Assembly: GCA_004555245.1 (NCBI GenBank)
Contig: SFIS01000002.1
Location: forward strand, 1-64,000
Source of the DNA: Bacteroidales bacterium
GTDB lineage: Bacteria > Bacteroidota > Bacteroidia > Bacteroidales > Bacteroidaceae
Direction of reading: 5' to 3'
DNA: 64,000 nucleotides
The notes under the pieces are model-generated. The model ran no database searches and was not told where the DNA came from. It worked only from the letters and a program-made list of their open reading frames with translations. The translations under genes were made by a program, and so were the position numbers. Shown piece after piece: positions 51,460-59,690 of the stretch; position 1 is the stretch's first letter, and each line of letters begins with the position of its first letter.

Positions 51460-53009
51460 TATTTTACGATGATTTCCATAGAAGCCGGAAGTTTGCGGAC
51501 TATGCCGTCAGGTCCGACTGCCGTGATGCGTGAAATATAGAATCGCTTGTTGCGCGAGAGTTTTCTGAAGGCATCCATCTGACGTGCCGAGAACATCGTG
51601 CCGTCACTGACCATAGGCACTGCGTTGCCCATGTTGTCGAAGAAGACAGCCTCGAAACCGGTCACTTTGAATTCAATGTCAAGCAGTCCGTCGTCTATCG
51701 CGGCACGTATTCCTTTGGCTGACATGAGCTGTGCCTTAGCAAGTCCGCCCCCGCGGAACCTGTCCGTGCCGAGCAGGATATAGGCTGTCGGGTCGGGAAG
51801 TTTCCTTACATGGAACGTATATTGGCCCATCTGCTGAGCCTTGCCGGTCTGCGTTGACATCACAGTGATAGTGACGTCTTTTCCCACACTGGCAGGACGG
51901 GCGATATACTTGCCCGGTGCAACGGGCTGCAGCGTGCCTCCTGACATCGTGGCTGACACCTTGTTGAGCGGCACACCGGGCACAGAGATGCTGATAGGGT
52001 TAGAGTAGCCGGCATAGAGGACATTCATGAGGTCGGCGGAAACAGTTGCCGAGGGGTCAACGACAGTGTATTTCTGCTCGAAGTCACGACGTATGTGCTC
52101 CCCGTTTCCGTTGACCGTAGTGATGTATCCGGCAAGAGTGAAGTCTCCGGTGCGCGTTGTAGTAATCTCATATTTATTGTCCGGGAGGCTCACCTGCCTT
52201 CCTCCGATGAATATCTGGGGCTGTTGCGTCGTATCAACGGCAGCCATCACGATGCGTGCGGAGAAGCGGTCGCCCCTTACGACAGTCTGCGCATTAGGAA
52301 TGACAAAAGCGGACAGCTTGTTGACACGGATATCCTTCATGTCTATGTTGCTGACAAGTGTGTGCAGAACCTCGCCTTCCGCATACCTCACATCGCTCTG
52401 CAGCTTCGACAACATTGTCACGGCGGCGGCGACGGGCATACCTTCAAACATGTACTCTTCCCAGTTCTTGTTGTACGGGTTTGACTTTCCTTTAATGGTA
52501 GTGGTAAGGCTTCCCTCGATAATCTTGCGTTTGGCGGGGTCTGACACCATATTCAGTATGCGTTGTCTGAAAGAATCTATCGCGTCTCTCAGCTCTTTCC
52601 CGCGTCCCGTACCTGGTGCGAGCATGACCTGATTTGCCGCTTCGAGGTCGTCCTTCCTCTCAATATTGTTAAGGTCGGCATCATCTCCGTCAGCCTCTCT
52701 CGCAATTTCCAGTTTCAGTTCCTGCGCAAGATTGAAGAGCGAATCGCTCATCTGCTTCACCGCCGTGGCACGTTCAAACCATTCCTTCACCTTGTTCGGG
52801 TTGGCTTTCATCTGCTCCGCAAAGTCGGTGTATATAGCTTCGTTCTGCTTAGATGAGTTTTCCGTCGTTCTGTTTATGCTCTCCTCGACGACGGAGAAGC
52901 CGTCAAGCACCTCGTTAGAGATGTTCATGGCGAGCATGGCCATGAGCACCACATACATGAGGTTGATCATCTTCTGTCTTGGAGAGACATAATTTTTCTT
53001 TATAGCCAT
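51459..53009 (-). CDS. porM: Type IX secretion system component PorM/GldM
   Basis: 516 residues. One N-terminal transmembrane helix (MINLMYVVLMAMLAMNISNE) precedes a long periplasmic part with helical then beta-rich domains, ending FYISRITAVGPDGIVRKLPA. GldM/PorM and GldL/PorL form the proton-driven inner-membrane motor that energises secretion and gliding. 10 bp separate it from porL upstream; it abuts porN downstream. Confidence 0.95.
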   Translation of the reverse strand: MAIKKNYVSPRQKMINLMYVVLMAMLAMNISNEVLDGFSVVEESINRTTENSSKQNEAIYTDFAEQMKANPNKVKEWFERATAVKQMSDSLFNLAQELKLEIAREADGDDADLNNIERKDDLEAANQVMLAPGTGRGKELRDAIDSFRQRILNMVSDPAKRKIIEGSLTTTIKGKSNPYNKNWEEYMFEGMPVAAAVTMLSKLQSDVRYAEGEVLHTLVSNIDMKDIRVNKLSAFVIPNAQTVVRGDRFSARIVMAAVDTTQQPQIFIGGRQVSLPDNKYEITTTRTGDFTLAGYITTVNGNGEHIRRDFEQKYTVVDPSATVSADLMNVLYAGYSNPISISVPGVPLNKVSATMSGGTLQPVAPGKYIARPASVGKDVTITVMSTQTGKAQQMGQYTFHVRKLPDPTAYILLGTDRFRGGGLAKAQLMSAKGIRAAIDDGLLDIEFKVTGFEAVFFDNMGNAVPMVSDGTMFSARQMDAFRKLSRNKRFYISRITAVGPDGIVRKLPASMEIIVK

Positions 53010-53019
53010 AGTGGAGCAG

Positions 53020-53889
53020 TTACTTCATATTTACAGACATAGCCTCTATCATGCGTGCATAGATAGCGTTAAGTTCCGCAATTTGCTGTGCCAGTTTGCG
53101 TGTCTGGTCGTTTATCTCGTCCTGAGTGTTGACCTGTTGTGACGCGGCCTTGAGCTGCAGTTCGTAGATGCGTGCGATGCCCGTCAGCGTTCTGTTGAGG
53201 TTCTCCATCTCTTCCGAATCGGTTGTGAGACGCTCGCTTTGTGCGCCAACTTTCAGCAGCAGCTCGTTCAGTTCGTTCAGGCGGTCAACGTAGGTTGTCG
53301 TTGCCTCTTCCATAGCGACAGCAGTCTCGGGTGTCACCGCAGGTGCCGGGGCACCTACGGAAATCACTCCGCCCTGCACGGCAGCAGTAACTGGCTGGCT
53401 CATCTGTGCATCAGCAGGCTGTTGGATTTCTGTAGCAGCAGGCGCAGCGACATTCTGCGAACCTCCCAACTGTCCGAAGACGATAGTCTGCGGCTGGCTT
53501 CCAGCAACCGCGATTGCAGGTTCTATGACTTCCGGAGCATCAACATTACCGTTTCCGGTAGATAGGCTGGCACCTGTGACAGAGTCTTCAGCATCACTGT
53601 CAGCATTAAGTTCAGCCGCAAACTGGCTGTCTGTGGTTAGTTCCTTTCCGTCGGACGTCTTGTCAAACGGGCGGTCGAACGCTGCAATAAAGAACACGAA
53701 GACCTCCGTGCCCATACCGATATAAAGCATGATGTTAGCGCCTGGCAGGTGAGTGAGTTTGAACAGAGTGCCGAGAATCACAATTGACGCTCCCCATGAA
53801 TAGGCATAATTCATGAAAGTCTGTCCCGCTACGCTTTCCATCCATTTCTGCAAGAGATAGATGATATTGTATCTGCTGTATTTTGCCAT
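53020..53889 (-). CDS. porL: Type IX secretion system motor component PorL/GldL
   Basis: 289 residues with two N-terminal transmembrane helices (MNYAYSWGASIVILGTLFKL; GANIMLYIGMGTEVFVFFIA). The second carries a glutamate of the kind needed for proton flow. The cytoplasmic region is acidic then Ala/Gln/Pro-rich (about 75-195), ending in a coiled coil (LNRTLTGIARIYELQLKAAS). Partner of porM. The Ala/Pro/Gln stretch is of a kind that varies between species. Confidence 0.94.
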   Translation of the reverse strand: MAKYSRYNIIYLLQKWMESVAGQTFMNYAYSWGASIVILGTLFKLTHLPGANIMLYIGMGTEVFVFFIAAFDRPFDKTSDGKELTTDSQFAAELNADSDAEDSVTGASLSTGNGNVDAPEVIEPAIAVAGSQPQTIVFGQLGGSQNVAAPAATEIQQPADAQMSQPVTAAVQGGVISVGAPAPAVTPETAVAMEEATTTYVDRLNELNELLLKVGAQSERLTTDSEEMENLNRTLTGIARIYELQLKAASQQVNTQDEINDQTRKLAQQIAELNAIYARMIEAMSVNMK

Positions 53890-53919
53890 TGTTTTTTTCA
53901 GTGAAAAGTTAATACGTTA

Positions 53920-54003
53920 GTGTGGGCATTACCTACGTTGTTGTGGGCATTGCTTACTTTGTTGTGGGCAATTGCTTACGTTGTTGTGGGCATTACTTGC
54001 GTT
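53920..54003. repeat. Minisatellite of about 21 bp x 4 between porK and porL
   Basis: GTTGTGGGCATTGCTTACGT-type units repeat four times with small changes (one has an extra base). On the reverse strand the first unit contains the porK stop codon. The array fills most of the 103-bp gap to porL. Confidence 0.9.
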
Positions 54004-55444
54004 TCTGCTGTTTCTGGTTGACATTTGAAGAGCTTGCGAGCGAGCGTACACATCTGAAACCGACGTATGATCGCGGCATGTTCTGATACTCCCAGCTTCT
54101 CCATGCAGAGCGTATGAAAGATTCAGGGTCTTTCCATGAGCCACCTCTCACCGACTTCTTCTTCAGTCTGTAAGGGTCTTCAAGGGCGGCTTTGTATTCA
54201 AGTTGCGGGTTCATGTCGTTCATTGCCGACACTCCAGCCTCAGTATAGACCGTCGAGGTCCATTCCGCCACGTTGCCGGCCATGTCAAAGAGTCCGTTAG
54301 AGTTAGCCCCGTAGCTTCCCACGCGGCTTGTGATGAGGTTTCCGTCCATAACGTAGTTGCCTCTGTCGGGTTTGAAGTTGGCGTAGAAGCAGCCGTCTTC
54401 GTTCTTCGTATTCTGTTCGTTCCACGGGAACTCCGTGCCGTCCTTTCCACGTGCGGCATACTCCCATTCCGCCTCAGTCGGCAGTCTGTATCGTTGCACA
54501 TAGCGCGCCTGGGGCCCGAGACCTTTCAGAAGGAAGTCCGTCCTCCATGCACAGAAGGCGTTGGCCTGCTCCCAGGTGACGCCAACGACAGGGTATTCGT
54601 TATACGTAGGGTTGCTGAAATAGTTTCTGAGATAGATTTCGTTGTCCGAGTTCTTGAAGTCGTTGACCCAGCAGGTAGTGTCTGGATAGACGTTGACAAT
54701 GTAAGTGTTGAGGAAGTCCCATGGTCCGGTGAGCTGTCTGTTGATAGTCTCCCTGACGATGTTACCGTCATCATCGATATAGGCAGTGTCTTTTGAGATC
54801 ATCACCACTTCGTCAGGATCGGCAACTATGTCAGTGTTAAGATTCCTCTCGTTCGGGTTAGTACGGTTTCTTCTCAGCGCCGCCGTGGTGTAGTCGTAAA
54901 TCTCGTATCTGTAGTTGAGTTGAGCCGCATCGAGCAGTTTCTCGCCCGTTGCGGGGTTTGTGACATACATACTTTCTATGGCACGCTGTTCGTCTTCGTT
55001 AGGTTTTCTGGGCAGTTGTTTCTTCCAGTTGACGCGCGGCGTGATAGGGTTTCCCTCTTTATCTTCAGTAATCATATACGATTCGTCTCCTCCGTATGCA
55101 GGGTCAGCGAGGCGTGTACGCAGAATAGAGTCTCTCACCCACTGTACGAACTGCTTGTACTTAGAGTTAGTGACTTCCGTTTCGTCCATCCAGAATCCGT
55201 CCACGCTTATTTCTCTGACAGGCGTTTCCTTTCCCCACAGCGAGTCCTGATTCTCTATACCCATCTTCAGGTATCCCCGTTTGACGAGCGTCATGCCGTA
55301 TGGTGTGGGTTCAGAGAAAGCCTTTCCTCCTCCCACTCCGGTCACTTCTCCACCGCTTCTTGTAGCGGTAAGCCCCTTGCTGCCCATACATGCCGTAAGC
55401 AGCAGGGCGACAACGGCACAAAAGAATATGTATGTATGTTTCAT
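53993..55444 (-). CDS. porK: Type IX secretion system lipoprotein PorK/GldK
   Basis: 483 residues. The lipoprotein signal has its lipobox in ALLLTACMGSKG. The formylglycine-generating-enzyme-like (sulfatase-modifying) fold begins MTLVKRGYLKMGIENQDSLW, continues ISVDGFWMDETEVTNSKYKQ and RLPTEAEWEYAARGKDGTEF, and ends SYVGFRCVRSL. It anchors the PorK-PorN ring under the outer membrane. Its stop codon falls in the first unit of a minisatellite. An AT-rich dispersed motif lies 32 bp upstream of the start. Confidence 0.95.
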   Translation of the reverse strand: MKHTYIFFCAVVALLLTACMGSKGLTATRSGGEVTGVGGGKAFSEPTPYGMTLVKRGYLKMGIENQDSLWGKETPVREISVDGFWMDETEVTNSKYKQFVQWVRDSILRTRLADPAYGGDESYMITEDKEGNPITPRVNWKKQLPRKPNEDEQRAIESMYVTNPATGEKLLDAAQLNYRYEIYDYTTAALRRNRTNPNERNLNTDIVADPDEVVMISKDTAYIDDDGNIVRETINRQLTGPWDFLNTYIVNVYPDTTCWVNDFKNSDNEIYLRNYFSNPTYNEYPVVGVTWEQANAFCAWRTDFLLKGLGPQARYVQRYRLPTEAEWEYAARGKDGTEFPWNEQNTKNEDGCFYANFKPDRGNYVMDGNLITSRVGSYGANSNGLFDMAGNVAEWTSTVYTEAGVSAMNDMNPQLEYKAALEDPYRLKKKSVRGGSWKDPESFIRSAWRSWEYQNMPRSYVGFRCVRSLASSSNVNQKQQKRK

Positions 55445-55475
55445 ATCTGTATTTGATGAATGTTCTGTCTTGCAG

Positions 55476-55497
55476 TATATATATATAATAAGGTATA
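55476..55497 (-). repeat. AT-rich dispersed motif, copy g
   Basis: The reverse strand reads TATACCTTATTATATATATA, 14 nt after the porP stop codon and 32 nt before porK. It is co-directional with both. Confidence 0.6.
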
Positions 55498-55510
55498 AGG
55501 AGAAGTTGCC

Positions 55511-56452
55511 TTACAGTATTCTTACCGATTTGTGTATGTTCTTTCCTTTCTTCACGATATTCAGCGGCATTTTGTAGGCTACGGCAAGTTCGTGTGAGCC
55601 GTTGCCGGGATTGATGCCCGAGGTGTAGCATTCGTATCCGTAAGATACTATCACTCCGTGGAAGTTCATGCCAAGGAGGAACGTCACGGAGTTTGTCGGG
55701 CTGTACGATAGACCTCCGTAGAACATCTTCTTCTCATGAGTATATAGCAGGCGTCCTGTTATGTCAGCCCTGTAGGCGTTGCCGTCCGTCCGTCCGATGG
55801 CAGAAGTTTTCAGTCTCAGATATGGGTTTCTGAGTTTGAAGGTATATCCTGCAGTGAGATAATACGAAGCCGAAATCTTCAGTTCGTTTGTCTCTCCGAG
55901 CGCTACAGTAGGTGCGGTGAGATGCTGTGCCGACACGCCTGCATAGAAGTCTTTTAGTGTATAGTACAGTCCTGCGCCGAGGTCGAACGCGTTCCCGTTT
56001 ACGGACGATGTTGCGAAAGCAGGGTCGCTGCTGTCCTCGACGTCGAGTTTCGTTCCGTCAAACTGTTCTACGAGCAGCCCTGCCTGCAGTCCTACGCTCA
56101 GCGTCCCTTTCAGTACAGTTATCTTCTTCGCATATTGCAGCGAGATGCGCTTATGGTCGAAGAGGCCGAGTTTGTCGTCCATGAGCATCAGTCCGGCACC
56201 ATGCAGTGTGTTCAGGAAGTTGAACGGCATATCCGCTGCGATATATGCCGTCTGCGGGTTATGTTCAAATCCCGCCAGGTCCATAGCGTATGCGGCATTG
56301 ATGTTTATGACGGTCTCCTTGCCTACGGCAGCTGGATTGAAGCTCGGCTCCATATCATAGTAGTGGCTGAACAACACGTCATACTGCGCTTCGGCACGGT
56401 TTGCCAAAGCCAGAGCGACGCACAAGAGCGTCATCCTTATGTGTTTGCGCAT
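55511..56452 (-). CDS. porP: Type IX secretion system outer-membrane protein PorP/SprF
   Basis: 313 residues from the ATG at 56450-56452; a GTG at 56485 opens the frame 11 codons earlier. Signal peptide MRKHIRMTLLCVALALANRA. The PorP/SprF signature is near the N-terminus (YDVLFSHYYDMEPSFNPAAV), followed by barrel strands and an ending VAYKMPLNIVKKGKNIHKSV. It is the first gene of porPKLMN and acts in the outer membrane as part of the T9SS core or cargo delivery. Confidence 0.93.
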   Translation of the reverse strand: MRKHIRMTLLCVALALANRAEAQYDVLFSHYYDMEPSFNPAAVGKETVININAAYAMDLAGFEHNPQTAYIAADMPFNFLNTLHGAGLMLMDDKLGLFDHKRISLQYAKKITVLKGTLSVGLQAGLLVEQFDGTKLDVEDSSDPAFATSSVNGNAFDLGAGLYYTLKDFYAGVSAQHLTAPTVALGETNELKISASYYLTAGYTFKLRNPYLRLKTSAIGRTDGNAYRADITGRLLYTHEKKMFYGGLSYSPTNSVTFLLGMNFHGVIVSYGYECYTSGINPGNGSHELAVAYKMPLNIVKKGKNIHKSVRIL

Positions 56453-56636
56453 GAATGCCGTTGTTGTGTTTATACTATTTGCCACAATGATATAACGTCT
56501 GAAAATGTTGTTTATTGTTTCGCGGTAATATTTTTTTGCTTCGCGTGCCGTTGTCTTGCTTTGCTGCAGTGTGCCATGGGTTGTTAGAAATGTATAAAAA
56601 AACGCCGTTGTATGTCTGAGAATCCGTGATTTTTAT

Positions 56637-56644
56637 TATTTTTG
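56637..56644 (+). promoter_or_regulatory. Probable -7 box of the secreted hydrolase gene
   Basis: TATTTTTG followed by C matches TAnnTTTG, 93 bp upstream of the chosen ATG, and argues against the longer frame from 56642. Confidence 0.6.
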
Positions 56645-56737
56645 CAGTCGTGCCGCAGCATTGTCCTGCTTTGCGCGGCATATTCTCTCATCCGCCTCAT
56701 AAGGCGTAACGTACACATTCCAAACCACCTTTTACCT

Positions 56738-57976
56738 ATGTCATCAAACATCCGAAGCGCCTCAGCAATTCTTTTCTGCACTGTCATTTCTTGTCTTCCG
56801 CTTTTCGGTTCAGAATCTTTTGCCCTGTCAGAGTCAGGCGACGAGAAGCCCTCAGTGCCTCCCACGCGTTCGAAGTATGAGTTTGAGCGCAATCTCCCGA
56901 GTTATGCCCACGATTTGATTGGCGACCTCACGTACCCTCTTGCTTGGGGCAACAGCGCCATAAAGGATTTCGACGAATGGCGCAAAGCCGCCCGCTCCAA
57001 GGTTTTCGACTGTATGCTTGCACCTCCGCCAGCCGTCACAGACTATTCGGTAAAGGTTCTTGCAGAAGAGCAGCGCGACGGTTACAAGGCCCGCAAGATA
57101 GAGATTCGCCTGTCGAAATACTACACCGTCCCCGCCCTTGTGCTCATCCCCGACGGCGAGGGGCCGTTCCCTGCCGTGAACTGTCTTCACGACCACGGTG
57201 CCCACCTGTATATCGGGAAGGAGAAGATGATACGCCCTATTGTCTCCGATGTATCATCCGGCGGTGGCACCACGGAGGAGGAGCTTGTCCTGAAGGATGC
57301 CGACGAATGGGTTGCAGGACTTTACGACGGTCAGTATGTCGGCGACTATCTTGCCCGCAACGGCTATGTAGTGTTCTCAGCCGACGCTCCGATGTGGGGC
57401 GAACGCGGTCAGAAGGAGGGTGCGCGGCGTGACCGTTACGACATGATAGCCGGCAACATGATGATGTACGGCATCGACCTGAGTGCCTTCATGACCTACG
57501 ACGACATCAGCGGCACGGAGTATCTCGCCACTATGCCGGAGGTTGATGCCTCCCGCATCGGCTGTATGGGATTCTCGATGGGCGGCTACCGTTCGTGGAT
57601 GCTGTCTGCTTTGAGTGACAGGATAAAGGTCGGCGTGTCAGTGTGCTGGATGGTTACGACCGACGAGCAGATGTCGTTGAAATACAAACGCACGGAGAAC
57701 GGCGGTTTCGCCAACTGTTTCCCCGGTCTTCGCCGCTGGATGGACTATCCCCACATAGCGAGCATGGCATGTCCTAAACCTATGCTATTCATCAACGGCA
57801 GGCAGGACAAGCTGTTCCCCGTGGCAGGTGTGGAGAAGGCGTTCGGCATCATGCACGACGTATGGGACAGCCAGGGTCACGGCGAGCTGCTGCAGACCGA
57901 GCTGTGGGACGTGCCTCACAGCTGCTACAAGCCAGCGCAGAAACTGATGCTGGAGTTCTTCCGGAAACACCTCTGA
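56738..57976 (+). CDS. Secreted alpha/beta hydrolase (dienelactone-hydrolase/acetylesterase type)
   Basis: 412 residues from the ATG at 56738 with signal peptide MSSNIRSASAILFCTVISCL. The nucleophile elbow is GCMGFSMGGYRSWM (Ser about 281), with an upstream LHDHGAH oxyanion-type segment and late MLFINGRQDKLFPV (Asp) and HGELLQ (His region). Family members cleave ester bonds, and many Bacteroidota versions are carbohydrate deacetylases; the substrate is unknown. Monocistronic, with its own promoter and terminator. Confidence 0.85.
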   Translation: MSSNIRSASAILFCTVISCLPLFGSESFALSESGDEKPSVPPTRSKYEFERNLPSYAHDLIGDLTYPLAWGNSAIKDFDEWRKAARSKVFDCMLAPPPAVTDYSVKVLAEEQRDGYKARKIEIRLSKYYTVPALVLIPDGEGPFPAVNCLHDHGAHLYIGKEKMIRPIVSDVSSGGGTTEEELVLKDADEWVAGLYDGQYVGDYLARNGYVVFSADAPMWGERGQKEGARRDRYDMIAGNMMMYGIDLSAFMTYDDISGTEYLATMPEVDASRIGCMGFSMGGYRSWMLSALSDRIKVGVSVCWMVTTDEQMSLKYKRTENGGFANCFPGLRRWMDYPHIASMACPKPMLFINGRQDKLFPVAGVEKAFGIMHDVWDSQGHGELLQTELWDVPHSCYKPAQKLMLEFFRKHL

Positions 57977-58052
57977 CGGCAGGACGGCGTCTCTGTCATC
58001 ATGAGATGCATCACCGACGGCATATAGCCGCCTTGTCAGCGCGACATATCAC

Positions 58053-58099
58053 ATGCGCTACGCATGGAGCCATCGGGCTTCACGCGTAGCGCATTTGTT
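58053..58099. terminator. Terminator between converging hydrolase and AAA-CYTH genes
   Basis: ATGCGCTACGC (58053-58063) is exactly inverted at 58084-58094, then TTTGTTTTT on the forward side. It may serve both genes. Confidence 0.8.
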
Positions 58100-58103
58100 T
58101 TTC

Positions 58104-59207
58104 TCAACGTTTCAGTGCGAGGTTGTAGTTGTAGTAGTTCTTGTTGCCTGTGATGTTCTCCACCACTTTCAGGAACGGCGGGATGCACACCTCTTCGTGG
58201 CAGAGCCCTCCCTTAGTCTCGAGAATCATGAGGTTAGCCTTCGGTTCTACGTACGTGTCCAGCTCATAGTAGTGTCCCTGCCAGATGAAGCTGCGCCTGT
58301 GTTTCCGTATTGTGGCGCGGTATGGGTCAGCCTGCTGCAGCATCGATTCGTACAGGCTGTTGTTCACCTGGCGTTCTGTTATGAGTTTCTCCGTCTGCGA
58401 CGGGTATCGCATGGAAGTGAGGATATTAATTGTCTGTCCGTAGATGCGCCGTCTGCGCAGGCGCACCTCGCATCCCGGATCAGCGACGAGATATGTCTGT
58501 GTTATCTCGCTCTCGATGCTCTCCGGCATCTGTCCTACAATCTCGACGATATATTTGCACTCTTCCTTGACAGGCAGCGGCAGTTCGAGCACCTGCGAGA
58601 TTTCTTCCAGCACACGGTCGAGCTTGCGGTCGAAGTCAGAGTTGTTGTCTATGACTCGGAAATGCGGATGCTTGGACCAGGCGTCGAGCACTTTCCTGTC
58701 GAGCGAGCGTGCGATGCGCAGTCCCTCTTCGTTCGCCTGCTCATATCTCTGTGCGTTGTTTGCAGTGGTATAGAACTGCTCTGCTCCGTCTGCCGCCGTG
58801 ACGAGGTGCAGCACGGCGTTATATCGCGCTATCAGCTGTTCTGTCGAGCTTCCCACCCTCTGTGCGAGGTCCTCCCACATCTCCGGCGAGATATACGCGG
58901 AGATGTCCATCGTTCCGCGGTCGCATATCACGACACACGGCTGTGTGTCAGCAAGTGTCTGCGCCATACGCATTACGCTGTCTTCGAGCATCAGCTGCAG
59001 CTGCAGGATGACGAGTTCTCCCTCGTAATAGAAGTCCTTGTTGTCCGTGAGATAGTTCCATCCCGCCTGCGTGACCATCGTCGGCACCTCCGGCACGGTA
59101 AAGACCTTGTATCCCATGTTAGAGAAGTGTTCGGTCACTCTGACCAGTGCTGTTGTCTTTCCCGCACACGGTCCGCCCGTCAGCACTATGCGTTTGATGT
59201 CTCTCAT
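58104..59207 (-). CDS. AAA-family ATPase fused to CYTH-like domain
   Basis: 367 residues. Walker A GGPCAGKTTALVRV (10-23), Walker B-like PCVVICDRGTMDISAY (about 95) and an AAA_28-type body. The C-terminal half begins near 195 with the CYTH-like features VGQMPESIESEITQTYLVAD, CEVRLRRRRIYG and YYELDTYVEPKANLMILETK. This AAA_28-CYTH pairing is known from Ttd14-like proteins; CYTH domains bind triphosphates or phospho-ligands. The bacterial role is unknown. The start overlaps the upstream lipoprotein stop by 4 bp, so translation is coupled. Confidence 0.85.
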   Translation of the reverse strand: MRDIKRIVLTGGPCAGKTTALVRVTEHFSNMGYKVFTVPEVPTMVTQAGWNYLTDNKDFYYEGELVILQLQLMLEDSVMRMAQTLADTQPCVVICDRGTMDISAYISPEMWEDLAQRVGSSTEQLIARYNAVLHLVTAADGAEQFYTTANNAQRYEQANEEGLRIARSLDRKVLDAWSKHPHFRVIDNNSDFDRKLDRVLEEISQVLELPLPVKEECKYIVEIVGQMPESIESEITQTYLVADPGCEVRLRRRRIYGQTINILTSMRYPSQTEKLITERQVNNSLYESMLQQADPYRATIRKHRRSFIWQGHYYELDTYVEPKANLMILETKGGLCHEEVCIPPFLKVVENITGNKNYYNYNLALKR

Positions 59208-59668
59208 TGTTCTGTCGCTTGTTTTTGTCTTTTATGTATATACTTTATCTTTGCGCACAAGACGTCGAACTGTGTCTGGAGCGAGTCTCTCAGCATTCGC
59301 TTTCGTGTCAGAGCCGTGAGTTCTTCAGCCGTCGCTATGCCCTTCTCCTTGTGTGCCGCCACGCTTTTCTCCATTGTCCGGAAAATGTGTTTCTCGGCCT
59401 CAAGTGCAGAATCCACATACGCCAGCTGCTTCTGTGCAATGCGTAGCGATGCTTCCTGGTAGAGTTTCAGCGCTTCTTTCCTTTCGGCTATTGCCTTTGG
59501 GAATTTCGCCCTTAGCGTGTCGATAGCCGCGAGGCATGCGCTGTCTCTGCCCTCGGCGTAGCTTTCGCGCATCTCTGTGACGAGAGCCTTCAGCTCCCTG
59601 TCCTGTTTCTCGGCACATCCGGCGAGTGTCGCCGCGAGTGCTATATATATAATAAGGTGTAGTTTCAT
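59204..59668 (-). CDS. Small coiled-coil lipoprotein
   Basis: 154 residues. Signal peptide MKLHLIIYIALAATLAGC with the lipobox Cys at 18. The body is helical and charged (LKALVTEMRESYAEGRDSAC, LYQEASLRIAQKQLAYVDSA). Family not recognised. It overlaps the AAA-CYTH gene by 4 bp and follows the tricorn-like protease by 22 bp, so three genes likely share a transcript. Oddity: codons 3-10 (HLIIYIA) are encoded by a copy of the AT-rich motif found between genes elsewhere. Confidence 0.8.
   Translation of the reverse strand: MKLHLIIYIALAATLAGCAEKQDRELKALVTEMRESYAEGRDSACLAAIDTLRAKFPKAIAERKEALKLYQEASLRIAQKQLAYVDSALEAEKHIFRTMEKSVAAHKEKGIATAEELTALTRKRMLRDSLQTQFDVLCAKIKYIHKRQKQATEQ
59641..59661 (-). repeat. 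AT-rich dispersed motif, copy h, inside a signal peptide
   Basis: The reverse strand reads ACACCTTATTATATATATAG, the best match to the consensus. It lies 30 nt after the protease stop and within codons 3-10 of the lipoprotein. Confidence 0.65.
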
Positions 59669-59690
59669 TGTCTGAAAATCTTGCCTGTTG

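Noticed and set aside
58053..59462. 469-codon forward ORF opposite the AAA-CYTH gene
   Set aside because: It begins inside a terminator hairpin and overlaps two recognisable reverse genes.
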